Below, in pieces: positions 1-5,845 of a DNA stretch of 6,939 nucleotides (the first letter of the stretch is position 1; each line of letters begins with the position of its first letter). The notes under the pieces were generated by a model. It made no database searches, was not told where the DNA came from, and saw nothing but the letters and a program-made list of their open reading frames with translations. The stretch comes from Candidatus Kaiserbacteria bacterium (lineage in GTDB: Bacteria; Patescibacteriota; Minisyncoccia; Phycocordibacterales; UBA2100), in contig JANLIP010000106.1 in NCBI GenBank assembly GCA_024654165.1, positions 1 to 6,939 of the forward strand, in the 5' to 3' direction. Made by a program: the position numbers and the translations under genes.

Positions 1-218
1 ATGAAACAGACACAGGCTCTCCGCAGGTCCAAGTCGCGCTTTTAACGCGCAGAATTGCCGAGCTTTCCCTTCATCTTAATAAAAATCACAAAGATAAGCA
101 CTCCCGCCGGGGTCTTTTGGGGCTCGTAGCGGATCGCAGGAAGCATTTGAAGTTCTTGGAGTCTACAAACAGGCGCGCTTACGGCACGCTTGTGAAGAAA
201 CTAGGTTTGAAAAAGTAA
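1..218 (+). CDS. rpsO: 30S ribosomal protein S15, 3' end (5' truncated by window)
   Basis: S15 binds the central domain of 16S rRNA early in 30S assembly and contributes to an intersubunit bridge. The window opens inside the gene: the reading frame starts at base 3 and gives 71 residues to a TAA at 216-218, so about 17-18 N-terminal residues of a protein normally near 89 are missing. Family hallmarks are easy to read: the ETDTGSPQVQ segment just after the start, the HKDKHSRRGLLGLV stretch that contacts rRNA, then a basic helix (ADRRKHLKFL) and a closing KKLGLKK tail. The ATG at base 1 is out of frame and not a start. S15 is usually followed directly by pnp; here pnp begins about 2.2 kb downstream. 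The stop codon lies in the loop of a perfect hairpin (205-230). Confidence 0.96.
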   Translation, partial: ETDTGSPQVQVALLTRRIAELSLHLNKNHKDKHSRRGLLGLVADRRKHLKFLESTNRRAYGTLVKKLGLKK

Positions 219-230
219 ACTTTTTCAAAC
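205..230 (+). terminator. Perfect 11-bp hairpin over the rpsO stop codon (possible terminator)
   Basis: GTTTGAAAAAG at 205-215 pairs exactly with CTTTTTCAAAC at 220-230 around the 4-base loop TAAA, which contains the rpsO stop (216-218). The stem is A/T-rich and no T-run follows it (the next bases are AGCTTCTAGC), so it does not fit a classic intrinsic terminator well. A transcript-end or mRNA-protecting hairpin is equally possible. The pairing is seen directly; the function is inferred. Confidence 0.5.
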
Positions 231-266
231 AGCTTCTAGCTACTAGGTTCTAGCTTCTAGAGAAGC
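231..266. repeat. CTAG-rich repeat block, left copy
   Basis: AGCTTCTAG occurs twice, at 231-239 and 252-260, with GCTACTAGGTTCT between. The 10-mer TAGCTTCTAG (251-260) is the exact reverse complement of CTAGAAGCTA at 369-378, so the two blocks face each other across the AT-rich stretch upstream of the NYN gene. The same 9-mer recurs before comM at 6361-6369. No coding potential is seen. Confidence 0.7.
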
Positions 267-347
267 GATGTTTCCTTTTATTCTACTTAAGAGTAAGATT
301 GTCAAAGTACATATTTTATAAACGCATTTTTATTATTTATATTTTTA
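267..347 (+). promoter_or_regulatory. AT-rich stretch likely holding the promoter of the NYN gene
   Basis: This is the most AT-rich stretch noticed in the window, with runs such as ATATTTTATAAACG and TTTTTATTATTTATATTTTT. It lies between the two CTAG repeat blocks and just upstream of the NYN gene. A TTGTCA at 299-304 resembles a -35 box, but no -10 hexamer sits at a proper 16-18 base distance, and TATAAA at 317-322 lacks a good -35. A promoter is therefore inferred from base composition and position only. Confidence 0.3.
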
Positions 348-378
348 CTAGGAGCTAGGAGCTAGCCCCTAGAAGCTA
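348..378. repeat. CTAG-rich repeat block, right copy (7-bp tandem unit)
   Basis: CTAGGAG is repeated in tandem at 348-354 and 355-361 and followed by CTAG (362-365). CTAGAAGCTA then stands at 369-378, the exact reverse complement of 251-260. The block ends 6 bases before the NYN ATG and so occupies the ribosome-binding region; GGAG within it is too far upstream to be a convincing Shine-Dalgarno. Confidence 0.7.
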
Positions 379-384
379 ATCTTT

Positions 385-960
385 ATGTCCATCGTCAAAC
401 ATCCAGAACAGCGCGTAGGCGTTTTTATTGATACGCAGAATCTTTATCACAGCGCGAAGAATATTTATCACGCGCGCGTAAATTTCGGCAACGTCCTCAA
501 GGATTCCGTCGCCGGCCGGCACTTAATCCGCGCCCGGGCGTACGTCGTTACCACAGAATCCGGAGAAGAGAAGGGCTTTTTTGAGGCTCTTGAGAAAATT
601 GGTATTGAAGCGCGCACAAAAGACCTGCAGATATTTTTCGGGGGCGCAAAAAAGGCGGATTGGGACGTCGGTATGGCAGTTGATGCGATTACCGCCGCCC
701 CGAGCCTAGACACAGTCATACTTTTCACAGGCGACGGCGATTTTATTCCGCTCGTTGAATACTTAAAGGTTCACGACGGATGCCAAGTGGAAGTTGTTTC
801 TTTCGGCAAGAGCACTTCCGGCCGGCTCAAGGAAGCGGCAGACCACTTTCTAGATTTGGACAACGACCCGCGCAGATATTTATTGAACTATCGCCCCACC
901 GGAGGTCGCCGCGGCCCTCGCGATGTAAACGTGACCTCAGACGAAGATTCCATCGCCTAA
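385..960 (+). CDS. NYN (LabA/DUF88-like) domain protein, putative ribonuclease
   Basis: A 191-residue soluble protein that is almost entirely one NYN domain, a PIN-like fold found in metal-dependent RNases and in LabA/DUF88 proteins. Motifs in order: FIDTQNLYHS with Asp16 and Asn19; KADWDVGMAVDA with Asp92, Asp94 and Asp100; LFTGDGDFIPLVEYL with Asp117 and Asp119; then the closing strand VEVVSFG (135-141). All acidic positions expected for metal binding are present, so the active site looks intact. The tail after about residue 165 is basic then acidic and probably disordered. An in-frame TAG at 370-372 rules out a longer start, and ATG 385 is the first possible one; there is no clear Shine-Dalgarno. 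It is flanked by CTAG repeats upstream and paired hairpins downstream and is transcribed alone. The exact substrate is unknown; RNA cleavage or processing is inferred from the family. Confidence 0.88.
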   Translation: MSIVKHPEQRVGVFIDTQNLYHSAKNIYHARVNFGNVLKDSVAGRHLIRARAYVVTTESGEEKGFFEALEKIGIEARTKDLQIFFGGAKKADWDVGMAVDAITAAPSLDTVILFTGDGDFIPLVEYLKVHDGCQVEVVSFGKSTSGRLKEAADHFLDLDNDPRRYLLNYRPTGGRRGPRDVNVTSDEDSIA

Positions 961-968
961 TCCTTTTG

Positions 969-1001
969 GTCGAAACTGTACTCAGTTTCGACACGATTTT
1001 T
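969..1001 (+). terminator. Likely intrinsic terminator of the NYN gene
   Basis: GTCGAAACTG (969-978) and CAGTTTCGAC (983-992) form a perfect 10-bp stem with loop TACT. TTTTT at 997-1001 follows after a 4-base spacer. The hairpin begins 8 bases after the NYN stop, fitting a rho-independent terminator on the + strand. The spacer before the T-run is slightly long. Confidence 0.55.
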
Positions 1002-1029
1002 GCTCCTTGGAGTACCAAGGAAAAAATCG
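994..1029. repeat. Second inverted repeat between the convergent genes
   Basis: CGATTTTT (994-1001) pairs with AAAAATCG (1022-1029), and TCCTTGG (1004-1010) pairs with CCAAGGA (1015-1021), with GC at 1002-1003 bulged and loop AGTA at 1011-1014. The hairpin lies directly beside the stop of the minus-strand gene ending at 1031. On the minus strand the T-run precedes rather than follows the GC-rich part of the stem, so terminator activity for that strand is uncertain. Confidence 0.55.
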
Positions 1030-1030
1030 C

Positions 1031-1252
1031 CTAGCGTTCGCTGCGGTAAATATACGAGAGCGCGATTGTCTGACCGAGCACCAGCAAGGTAAGCGCTTCT
1101 AATTCAAAACCCCCAAGAAGCGTGAAGTTTTGGTTGACCACCCAGCGCACATACGTCTGTGCAAGAAGGAATCCGAAAAGTAAAACAGTTGAGACAGAAA
1201 ACGTCCCGACGGAAAGCCGGAAGACAAGATTCTGCCGGGATTCTTTATTCAT
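1031..1252 (-). CDS. Small protein with two membrane segments, unknown function
   Basis: A 73-residue hydrophobic protein I do not recognise. It has a short polar, positively charged N-terminus (MNKESRQN), a first hydrophobic helix at about residues 15-35 (VGTFSVSTVLLFGFLLAQTY), a short connector, a second helix at about 50-69 (ELEALTLLVLGQTIALSYIY), and a charged end, RSER. The N-terminal charge suggests both ends face the cytoplasm. The gene follows the DUF475 gene on the same strand after a 33-base gap and is probably cotranscribed with it, so an accessory role to that protein is possible but not shown. A GGGGAA lies about 18 bases before the ATG, too far for a normal Shine-Dalgarno. The reading frame is favoured as real because it fills the gap exactly up to the convergent hairpins and encodes coherent membrane helices. 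Confidence 0.65.
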   Translation of the reverse strand: MNKESRQNLVFRLSVGTFSVSTVLLFGFLLAQTYVRWVVNQNFTLLGGFELEALTLLVLGQTIALSYIYRSER

Positions 1253-1285
1253 ATCAAAATGATAACACGTTCCCCAGAGAGACAG

Positions 1286-2275
1286 TTAGACAGCAGAATG
1301 GGTTTGGGTACGACGGGATGATATATATGCAAATACAATAAACACCAGACCTATGAGACCGGTTACTGCTTCGGGAACATGCACAAAAATTCCTACGAGC
1401 ATGGAAAGAGCGAGGCCGAAAATCGCGTAGTGCGCGCCGTGTTCAAGATACGGAAGATTATCCAATGTATGTGCGCGGACGAGCGCAACGGTAAATGCCC
1501 GCACGAATATCGCGCCGATGCCGAGACCCGCGATAATCACAGGCAGGTTGGAGGTAATCGCGAATGCGCCTACGACGCCGTCAAGCGAGAACGCCGAATC
1601 CAACACGTTGAGGTAAACGAAGAGCGCGAGTCCCGCGCCGACGATGCCTGTGCTTGTCTCTACTTGAAATGACTGCGCGATGCCTTCTATGACGATAAAC
1701 AGGATGGCACCAATTAGTCCCGAAATAAGAATTGTCGCCGCTTCTGCAGGGAGGAGAAACGCGCAGGCAAGGAGCACGACAAGGACAATTGCGATTTCTA
1801 TCGCTTCTATACCGCCCCAGCGCGACATGTGCTTTTCTATCATCGTAATCCAATGCACCGTCTTCCTGTCGTTGAAGAAATATTTGAGCGAAACAAGAAG
1901 CAAAAACACGCTTCCGAAGGAAGCGATGGCCACATGAGCGCCCGCGAGATATGTCCCGTATTGAACCGAATCAGTAAATGCAAGAATCGTTACAAAAATA
2001 GGGGAAAGGCCGGCGGCAGCCGCAACGATAAGTATGGGAAGAACGAATCGTGTTCCGAAAACCGCTACCGGAATTCCCCAAACGAGGAAACGCCTCTGCC
2101 AGCGCTCATCCATCCGCGCGAGCACCTTGGCGTTTACTACCGCATTGTCAAAAGAGAGCGTTGTTTCAAGAATGGCGAGCAGGGCGACGAGAAAGAGCGC
2201 ATTCAAACCGCCCCATATGAAAGCGACGATGAGAACAACGCCTGAAATGATTGCCGGAAAAATGAGGACTTTCAT
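1286..2275 (-). CDS. DUF475 / TerC-like integral membrane protein
   Basis: A 329-residue polytopic membrane protein of the DUF475 family, related to TerC within the LysE/TerC-type transporters. Two repeated signatures mark the TerC architecture: ETTLSFDNAVV at residues 37-47 and LDSAFSLDGVVGAF at 225-238, each placing acidic residues (Glu37, Asp43; Asp226, Asp232) in a membrane helix. A conserved-looking NLPYLEHGAHYAIF follows at 273-286. About eight or nine hydrophobic segments are visible, with a basic cytoplasmic loop (ARMDERWQRR) after the first signature and another (FNDRKTVHW) near 134-142. TerC relatives have been linked to metal-ion efflux, notably manganese, and to tellurite resistance; the DUF475 substrate is not established. 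The ATG at 2275 gives the full first helix. The gene is divergent from pnp and leads a probable two-gene unit with the small membrane protein downstream. Confidence 0.9.
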   Translation of the reverse strand: MKVLIFPAIISGVVLIVAFIWGGLNALFLVALLAILETTLSFDNAVVNAKVLARMDERWQRRFLVWGIPVAVFGTRFVLPILIVAAAAGLSPIFVTILAFTDSVQYGTYLAGAHVAIASFGSVFLLLVSLKYFFNDRKTVHWITMIEKHMSRWGGIEAIEIAIVLVVLLACAFLLPAEAATILISGLIGAILFIVIEGIAQSFQVETSTGIVGAGLALFVYLNVLDSAFSLDGVVGAFAITSNLPVIIAGLGIGAIFVRAFTVALVRAHTLDNLPYLEHGAHYAIFGLALSMLVGIFVHVPEAVTGLIGLVFIVFAYISSRRTQTHSAV

Positions 2276-2287
2276 ACTGTTGCCACT

Positions 2288-2318
2288 ATCCTAGCACAAA
2301 GCATGTTGTTACAGGCAA
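2288..2318 (-). promoter_or_regulatory. Possible promoter of the DUF475 gene
   Basis: On the minus strand TTGCCT (2318-2313) lies 19 bases before TAGGAT (2293-2288), which is preceded by TGC and so resembles an extended -10 box. Transcription would start only a few bases before the ATG at 2275, giving an almost leaderless mRNA. Spacing and matches are imperfect, so this is a weak call. Confidence 0.3.
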
Positions 2319-2341
2319 AATGTGTCCATTGCCTGAAAACT

Positions 2342-2370
2342 TTGCTAAACGGCTTGTTTTTTGTTATGGT
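2342..2370 (+). promoter_or_regulatory. Possible sigma70-type promoter of pnp
   Basis: TTGCTA (2342-2347) and TATGGT (2365-2370) are separated by exactly 17 bases, each matching four of six consensus positions. Transcription would start near 2377, producing a leader of about 90 bases that contains the structured stem at 2391-2457. Confidence 0.4.
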
Positions 2371-2390
2371 CTATTCATTAGTAAATAGCC

Positions 2391-2457
2391 GTGGTGCTTA
2401 GACAGGCAGGGCTGGCCCCCAAAGAAATCGGGCTCGCTACTGAAGTCTAGGCATCAC
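2391..2457 (+). promoter_or_regulatory. Structured 5' leader of pnp mRNA (long stem with folded apical part)
   Basis: Bases 2391-2403 (GTGGTGCTTAGAC) pair without interruption with 2445-2457 (GTCTAGGCATCAC): 13 base pairs, two of them G-U in RNA. The 41-base apical part contains further pairing options, for example GGCCC 2414-2418 with GGGCT 2430-2434, or GGG 2409-2411 with CCC 2416-2418. A second weaker hairpin, 2368-2375 with 2384-2390, abuts it on the 5' side but overlaps the proposed -10 box. The stem ends 9 bases before the pnp ATG, and no Shine-Dalgarno lies in that space. In E. coli PNPase represses its own synthesis through a leader stem-loop cut by RNase III; an analogous role here is inference. 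I could not assign it to a known riboswitch class. Confidence 0.6.
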
Positions 2458-2466
2458 CAAAGACAA

Positions 2467-4659
2467 ATGCAGAAAAAGGAGTATTCCCTTGAAATAGGGG
2501 GAAAAATATTAACGGCTGAATTTAATAATTGGGCCGACCAAGCGAACGGGAGCGTGCTTGTCCGGCTGGGCAACAGCGCGGTCTTGGCGACTGCCGTTAT
2601 GGGTTCCAAAGAATCCAACTTGGATTATTTCCCGCTCTCCGTTGAGTACGAGGAAAAATTTTACGCAGTCGGAGCGATTTTGGGCTCGCGATTCATGCGC
2701 AGAGAGGGAAGACCTTCTGATGAAGCGATTCTCTCGGGCAGAATGGTAGACCGCACCATCAGACCGCTCTTTCCTAAGGGCTTAAAGCGCGACGTGCAGA
2801 TAATTCTCACTGTACTATCTATAGAAGACTACGACACGGACGTGCTTGCGATAAACGCGGCATCGCTCGCACTCGCGACTTCCAATATTCCGTGGAATGG
2901 ACCGGCTTCTGCTGTGCGCCTGGAGCTCGGCGGAGAGAGCGGTTCTTATATCGTCAACCCGACATACAAAGAGCGCGAAGCGGAAGGAGTTCGCATGGAC
3001 CTTTTGGCCTGCGGAAAAGACGGCCTCATCAACATGATGGAAGTTGGCGCTTCCGAAGTGGGGGAGGAGGTGCTGGAAAAAGCGCTGGCGCAAGCAAGTA
3101 TTGAAATTGAAAAGATTCAGGCGTGGCAGAAGCAGATTGTCGCCGAACTAGGGGTACCGAAGCAGACGTTCAACGCACCTGCGACAACGCCGGAGCTTGA
3201 GGCGGCATACGAAGAAATTGTCGCGCCGAAACTCGCCGCTCTAAACGGCACGTTCTCAAAAGAGAGCACCGGAGCGATGAAAGCCGAGTGGATAAAGACG
3301 GCGACTGAAAAACTTCCCGACATTACGCCGGAGAGAATCAATTCGTACTACGAGGAACGCGTTGATGCCTACGTGCACGAGCTCGCGCTCACGCACGGAA
3401 AGCGCGTTGACGGCCGTGCATTTGATGAAATCCGCCCTCTTCACGCTCAAGCCGGCGGAGTTTCTCCGGTAATTCACGGGAGCGGGATTTTCTATCGCGG
3501 AGAAACGCACGTTTTGGCGGCGCTTACCTTGGGAGGCCCGGGCGATGCACAACTCTTGGACACCATTGAATATCAGGACACGAAAAAATCGTTCATGCTC
3601 CACTACAACTTCCCGCCGTTCTCGGTCGGAGAAACGGGGCGTGTCGGCGGAATGAACCGCAGAATGACCGGCCATGGAGCGCTCGCGGAAAAAGCCCTGC
3701 GGGCCGTGCTTCCTACGAAAGAAAAGTTCCCGTACACCATACGCATCGTTTCTGAATGTCTCGCATCCAACGGTTCAACATCAATGGCGACGGTCTGCGC
3801 AGGCACCTTGGCACTCATGGACGCAGGAGTTCCGATTGAACGCCCAGTCGCAGGTATCGCGATGGGGATGATGAGCGACGCGAAAACGGGCGCATACAAA
3901 GTTCTTACTGACATTCAAGGGCCGGAAGATCATCACGGCGACATGGACTTCAAAGTCGCAGGAACTTCTAAAGGAGTTACAGCGGTGCAGATGGACGTGA
4001 AAGTTGAGGGCGTATCGCAGAAGGCGCTGAATGAAGCATTCGCACAGGCAAAGAAGGCGCGATTGCAAATCCTCGGAGTCATTGAAAAAGAACTTTCTGC
4101 TCCGCGCGCCGACATTAGTCCTCGCGCTCCGAAAATTCTCACCATCAAAGTTAAAGTTGACCAAATCGGCCTCGTCATCGGCCCCGGCGGAAAGACAATC
4201 AACGGCATCCGCGAGAGGACTCTCTGCGATGACATTACGATTGAAGAGGACGGCACCGTCTTCGTGACGGGGAAGAACGGCACGGCAGACGCGGCGCTCA
4301 AAGAAATTTATGACCTTACGCGCGAATACATGGTGGGCGAGAGATTGGAAGGCCCCGTCGTGCGCATGCTTGATTTCGGCGCGTTCGTGCAAATCGGCCC
4401 CAACACCGACGGGCTCGTGCACGTTTCCGAAGTCGCACCCTTCAGAATTGACAAAATTTCCGACGCAGTTTCCATCGGAGACATTGTCCCTGTTGTCATT
4501 AAAGAAATTGACGACAAAGGGCGGTATAATCTATCCATCAAGGCAGCTGATCCGGAGTTTGCTTCCCGCAAGGGGCTCACTCCGTCCAAGGGCGGCCCCG
4601 ATTATGGACGAAACGAATCCGACAGACACCACAGCAGCAAACCCCGCCACCGGATCTAA
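2467..4659 (+). CDS. pnp: Polyribonucleotide nucleotidyltransferase (PNPase)
   Basis: PNPase degrades RNA 3' to 5' by phosphorolysis, releasing nucleoside diphosphates, and acts as a ring-shaped trimer in the cytoplasm. The 730 residues show the full family order: first RNase PH core (about 10-145, with FMRREGRPSDEAIL at 77-89), an all-helical linker (about 240-310), second RNase PH core (about 315-545), KH domain (about 555-615, with IGLVIGPGGKTINGI at 567-581) and S1 domain (about 622-692). Phosphate-binding residues in ECLASNGSTSM (430-440) are present, and IQGPEDHHGDMDFKVAGT (483-500) carries Asp488, Asp494 and Lys496, matching E. coli Asp486, Asp492 and Lys494. Length compares with 711 in E. 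coli. After the S1 domain a basic, His-rich tail ends at 730. ATG 2467 gives the standard N-terminus (MQKKEYSLEIGGK). The last 56 bases overlap the next gene in another frame. Confidence 0.98.
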   Translation: MQKKEYSLEIGGKILTAEFNNWADQANGSVLVRLGNSAVLATAVMGSKESNLDYFPLSVEYEEKFYAVGAILGSRFMRREGRPSDEAILSGRMVDRTIRPLFPKGLKRDVQIILTVLSIEDYDTDVLAINAASLALATSNIPWNGPASAVRLELGGESGSYIVNPTYKEREAEGVRMDLLACGKDGLINMMEVGASEVGEEVLEKALAQASIEIEKIQAWQKQIVAELGVPKQTFNAPATTPELEAAYEEIVAPKLAALNGTFSKESTGAMKAEWIKTATEKLPDITPERINSYYEERVDAYVHELALTHGKRVDGRAFDEIRPLHAQAGGVSPVIHGSGIFYRGETHVLAALTLGGPGDAQLLDTIEYQDTKKSFMLHYNFPPFSVGETGRVGGMNRRMTGHGALAEKALRAVLPTKEKFPYTIRIVSECLASNGSTSMATVCAGTLALMDAGVPIERPVAGIAMGMMSDAKTGAYKVLTDIQGPEDHHGDMDFKVAGTSKGVTAVQMDVKVEGVSQKALNEAFAQAKKARLQILGVIEKELSAPRADISPRAPKILTIKVKVDQIGLVIGPGGKTINGIRERTLCDDITIEEDGTVFVTGKNGTADAALKEIYDLTREYMVGERLEGPVVRMLDFGAFVQIGPNTDGLVHVSEVAPFRIDKISDAVSIGDIVPVVIKEIDDKGRYNLSIKAADPEFASRKGLTPSKGGPDYGRNESDRHHSSKPRHRI

Positions 4660-5845
4660 TCCTGCACCGGCCCAGATAGGCGCGCCCGCGCCTTCGCCTT
4701 CTGCGAATATTCTACTTGTCCCGCCGGTTGTAGGAAAAGTATCAGACGAAAAAGCCATGCACGATGATATCGCGCGTATTCTTGAGGAAGTAAAGCTTCC
4801 AGAGCGCAGAGAATTTGAAACAAGCGCAGACGCTTCAAGAAAGAAAGCGGATGAAGAAAAAGCCGCGGCGCTAAAGTCGGCGCCCGTTCAACCCGCACCG
4901 GAGAAAGTTGCCCGACCAGAAAGTACGGCTGATCAAAAAACTGAAACAAAAAAAGAGGAGGAGCTTTTAATTACGCCAATACACACATTAAAAGACGACC
5001 TTCAAAGCGCCGTGCGCAACACAAAGATGTCGCTCGTACACGCCGTTGCTCTTGAAGAAGAGAAAAGGCGAAGGCAAGAAAAAATGGATGTCGGGGGGCA
5101 GAAAGAAAAACCGCGCAATGTCGCCGGCATCGTTCTAGGAATATTTGTTCTTATCGTCCTTGTTGCAGGCGGTACCTACAGCGTATATTCTATCAAACAA
5201 AAAACAGCGCCCGCGTCTGGCGCCTTGCAAGATACTCCGCTGTTCTTTTCTGACAAAACAGTGCCCTTTTCGCTTGAATCGTCTTCCGGAACTGATTTAA
5301 AACGCACCCTTGCGCAAGCCCTGAACGCTCCCAAATCTTCCCTCGGGGCGATTATGCGCATCATGCCCGTTGTCGTTGGCACGGATGCAAGCGGTGCGCA
5401 GACACAACGCGTAGCCACGATTGAAGAATTTCTAAAAGCGATTGCTGCACAGACCCCGCCGGATCTTATCCGAGCATTTCAAGGCAATTTTCTCCTAGGA
5501 ATCCATACACATACTTCAAAAAACACGGCGATCCTTGTCATACCGGTTTCCTCCTATGAACGAGCTTTCGCCGGCATGCTTGCTTGGGAGGCTGGGCTGA
5601 ATGAAGGCCTGGCTCCTATCTTTACCCCAGTGCCTCCGCTTACGGTAGACGCGGGCGGGCTACTGGTCAACAGAAAATTTGAGGACAGCGTCGCAGAAAA
5701 CTTTAACGTGCGCGTGCTCAAGGACGACAGCGGGGAAGTGAAGATGATGTATTCTTTCCCGACGCGCAACATACTGGTAATCGTAGAGAATCCCGAGGCA
5801 TTCACTGAAGTCCTGGGGCGATTGCGAGCGGCCCGTCAGCTCTGA
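4604..5845 (+). CDS. Single-pass membrane protein with long cytoplasmic tail, unknown function
   Basis: A 413-residue protein I cannot assign to a named family. Residues 1-45 are rich in Pro, Ala, Thr and Ser and probably disordered. Residues 46-170 are highly charged, with helix-forming stretches (DEKAMHDDIARILEEVKL, 48-65; ITPIHTLKDDLQSAVRNT, 123-140; an Arg/Lys/Glu-rich segment 151-163). One membrane helix spans about 172-196 (VAGIVLGIFVLIVLVAGG). The remaining 215 residues would lie outside the membrane and alternate strands and helices like a folded domain. No signal-peptidase site or lipobox is seen, so an N-in anchor is likely. The frame is open from 4310, but that region is pnp; ATG 4604 is the first start that leaves the pnp S1 domain undisturbed and gives a plausible N-terminus. 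ATG 4757 is an alternative that would remove the overlap. TGA is followed at once by an in-frame TAA. Likely translated from the pnp transcript. Confidence 0.82.
   Translation: MDETNPTDTTAANPATGSNPAPAQIGAPAPSPSANILLVPPVVGKVSDEKAMHDDIARILEEVKLPERREFETSADASRKKADEEKAAALKSAPVQPAPEKVARPESTADQKTETKKEEELLITPIHTLKDDLQSAVRNTKMSLVHAVALEEEKRRRQEKMDVGGQKEKPRNVAGIVLGIFVLIVLVAGGTYSVYSIKQKTAPASGALQDTPLFFSDKTVPFSLESSSGTDLKRTLAQALNAPKSSLGAIMRIMPVVVGTDASGAQTQRVATIEEFLKAIAAQTPPDLIRAFQGNFLLGIHTHTSKNTAILVIPVSSYERAFAGMLAWEAGLNEGLAPIFTPVPPLTVDAGGLLVNRKFEDSVAENFNVRVLKDDSGEVKMMYSFPTRNILVIVENPEAFTEVLGRLRAARQL

Noticed and set aside
1..45. ATG at base 1 opening a short frame
   Set aside because: It reads only 14 codons to a TAA and is out of frame with the clear S15 protein, which runs through the window edge.
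231..378. CRISPR array
   Set aside because: Repeat units are only 7-10 bases, in mixed orientation, without uniform spacers or cas genes.
1829..2245. Plus-strand open frame of 138 codons inside the DUF475 gene
   Set aside because: It is antisense to a well-conserved membrane protein, its product is low-complexity and charged, and it has no ribosome-binding site; a shadow frame.
219..2340. Transposon or integron carrying the NYN and DUF475 genes
   Set aside because: No transposase, integrase, target-site duplication or long terminal inverted repeats were found; the 10-base inverted match (251-260 and 369-378) does not enclose the genes.
3781..4422. Minus-strand open frame of 213 codons inside pnp
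   Set aside because: It is antisense to the conserved second catalytic core, KH and S1 domains of PNPase, and its product, rich in His, Arg and Cys, looks like no real protein.
4310..4603. Upstream extension of the membrane protein to ATG 4310
   Set aside because: This stretch encodes the KH-S1 linker and S1 domain of PNPase in another frame; the extension is basic and Ser-rich with no recognisable content.
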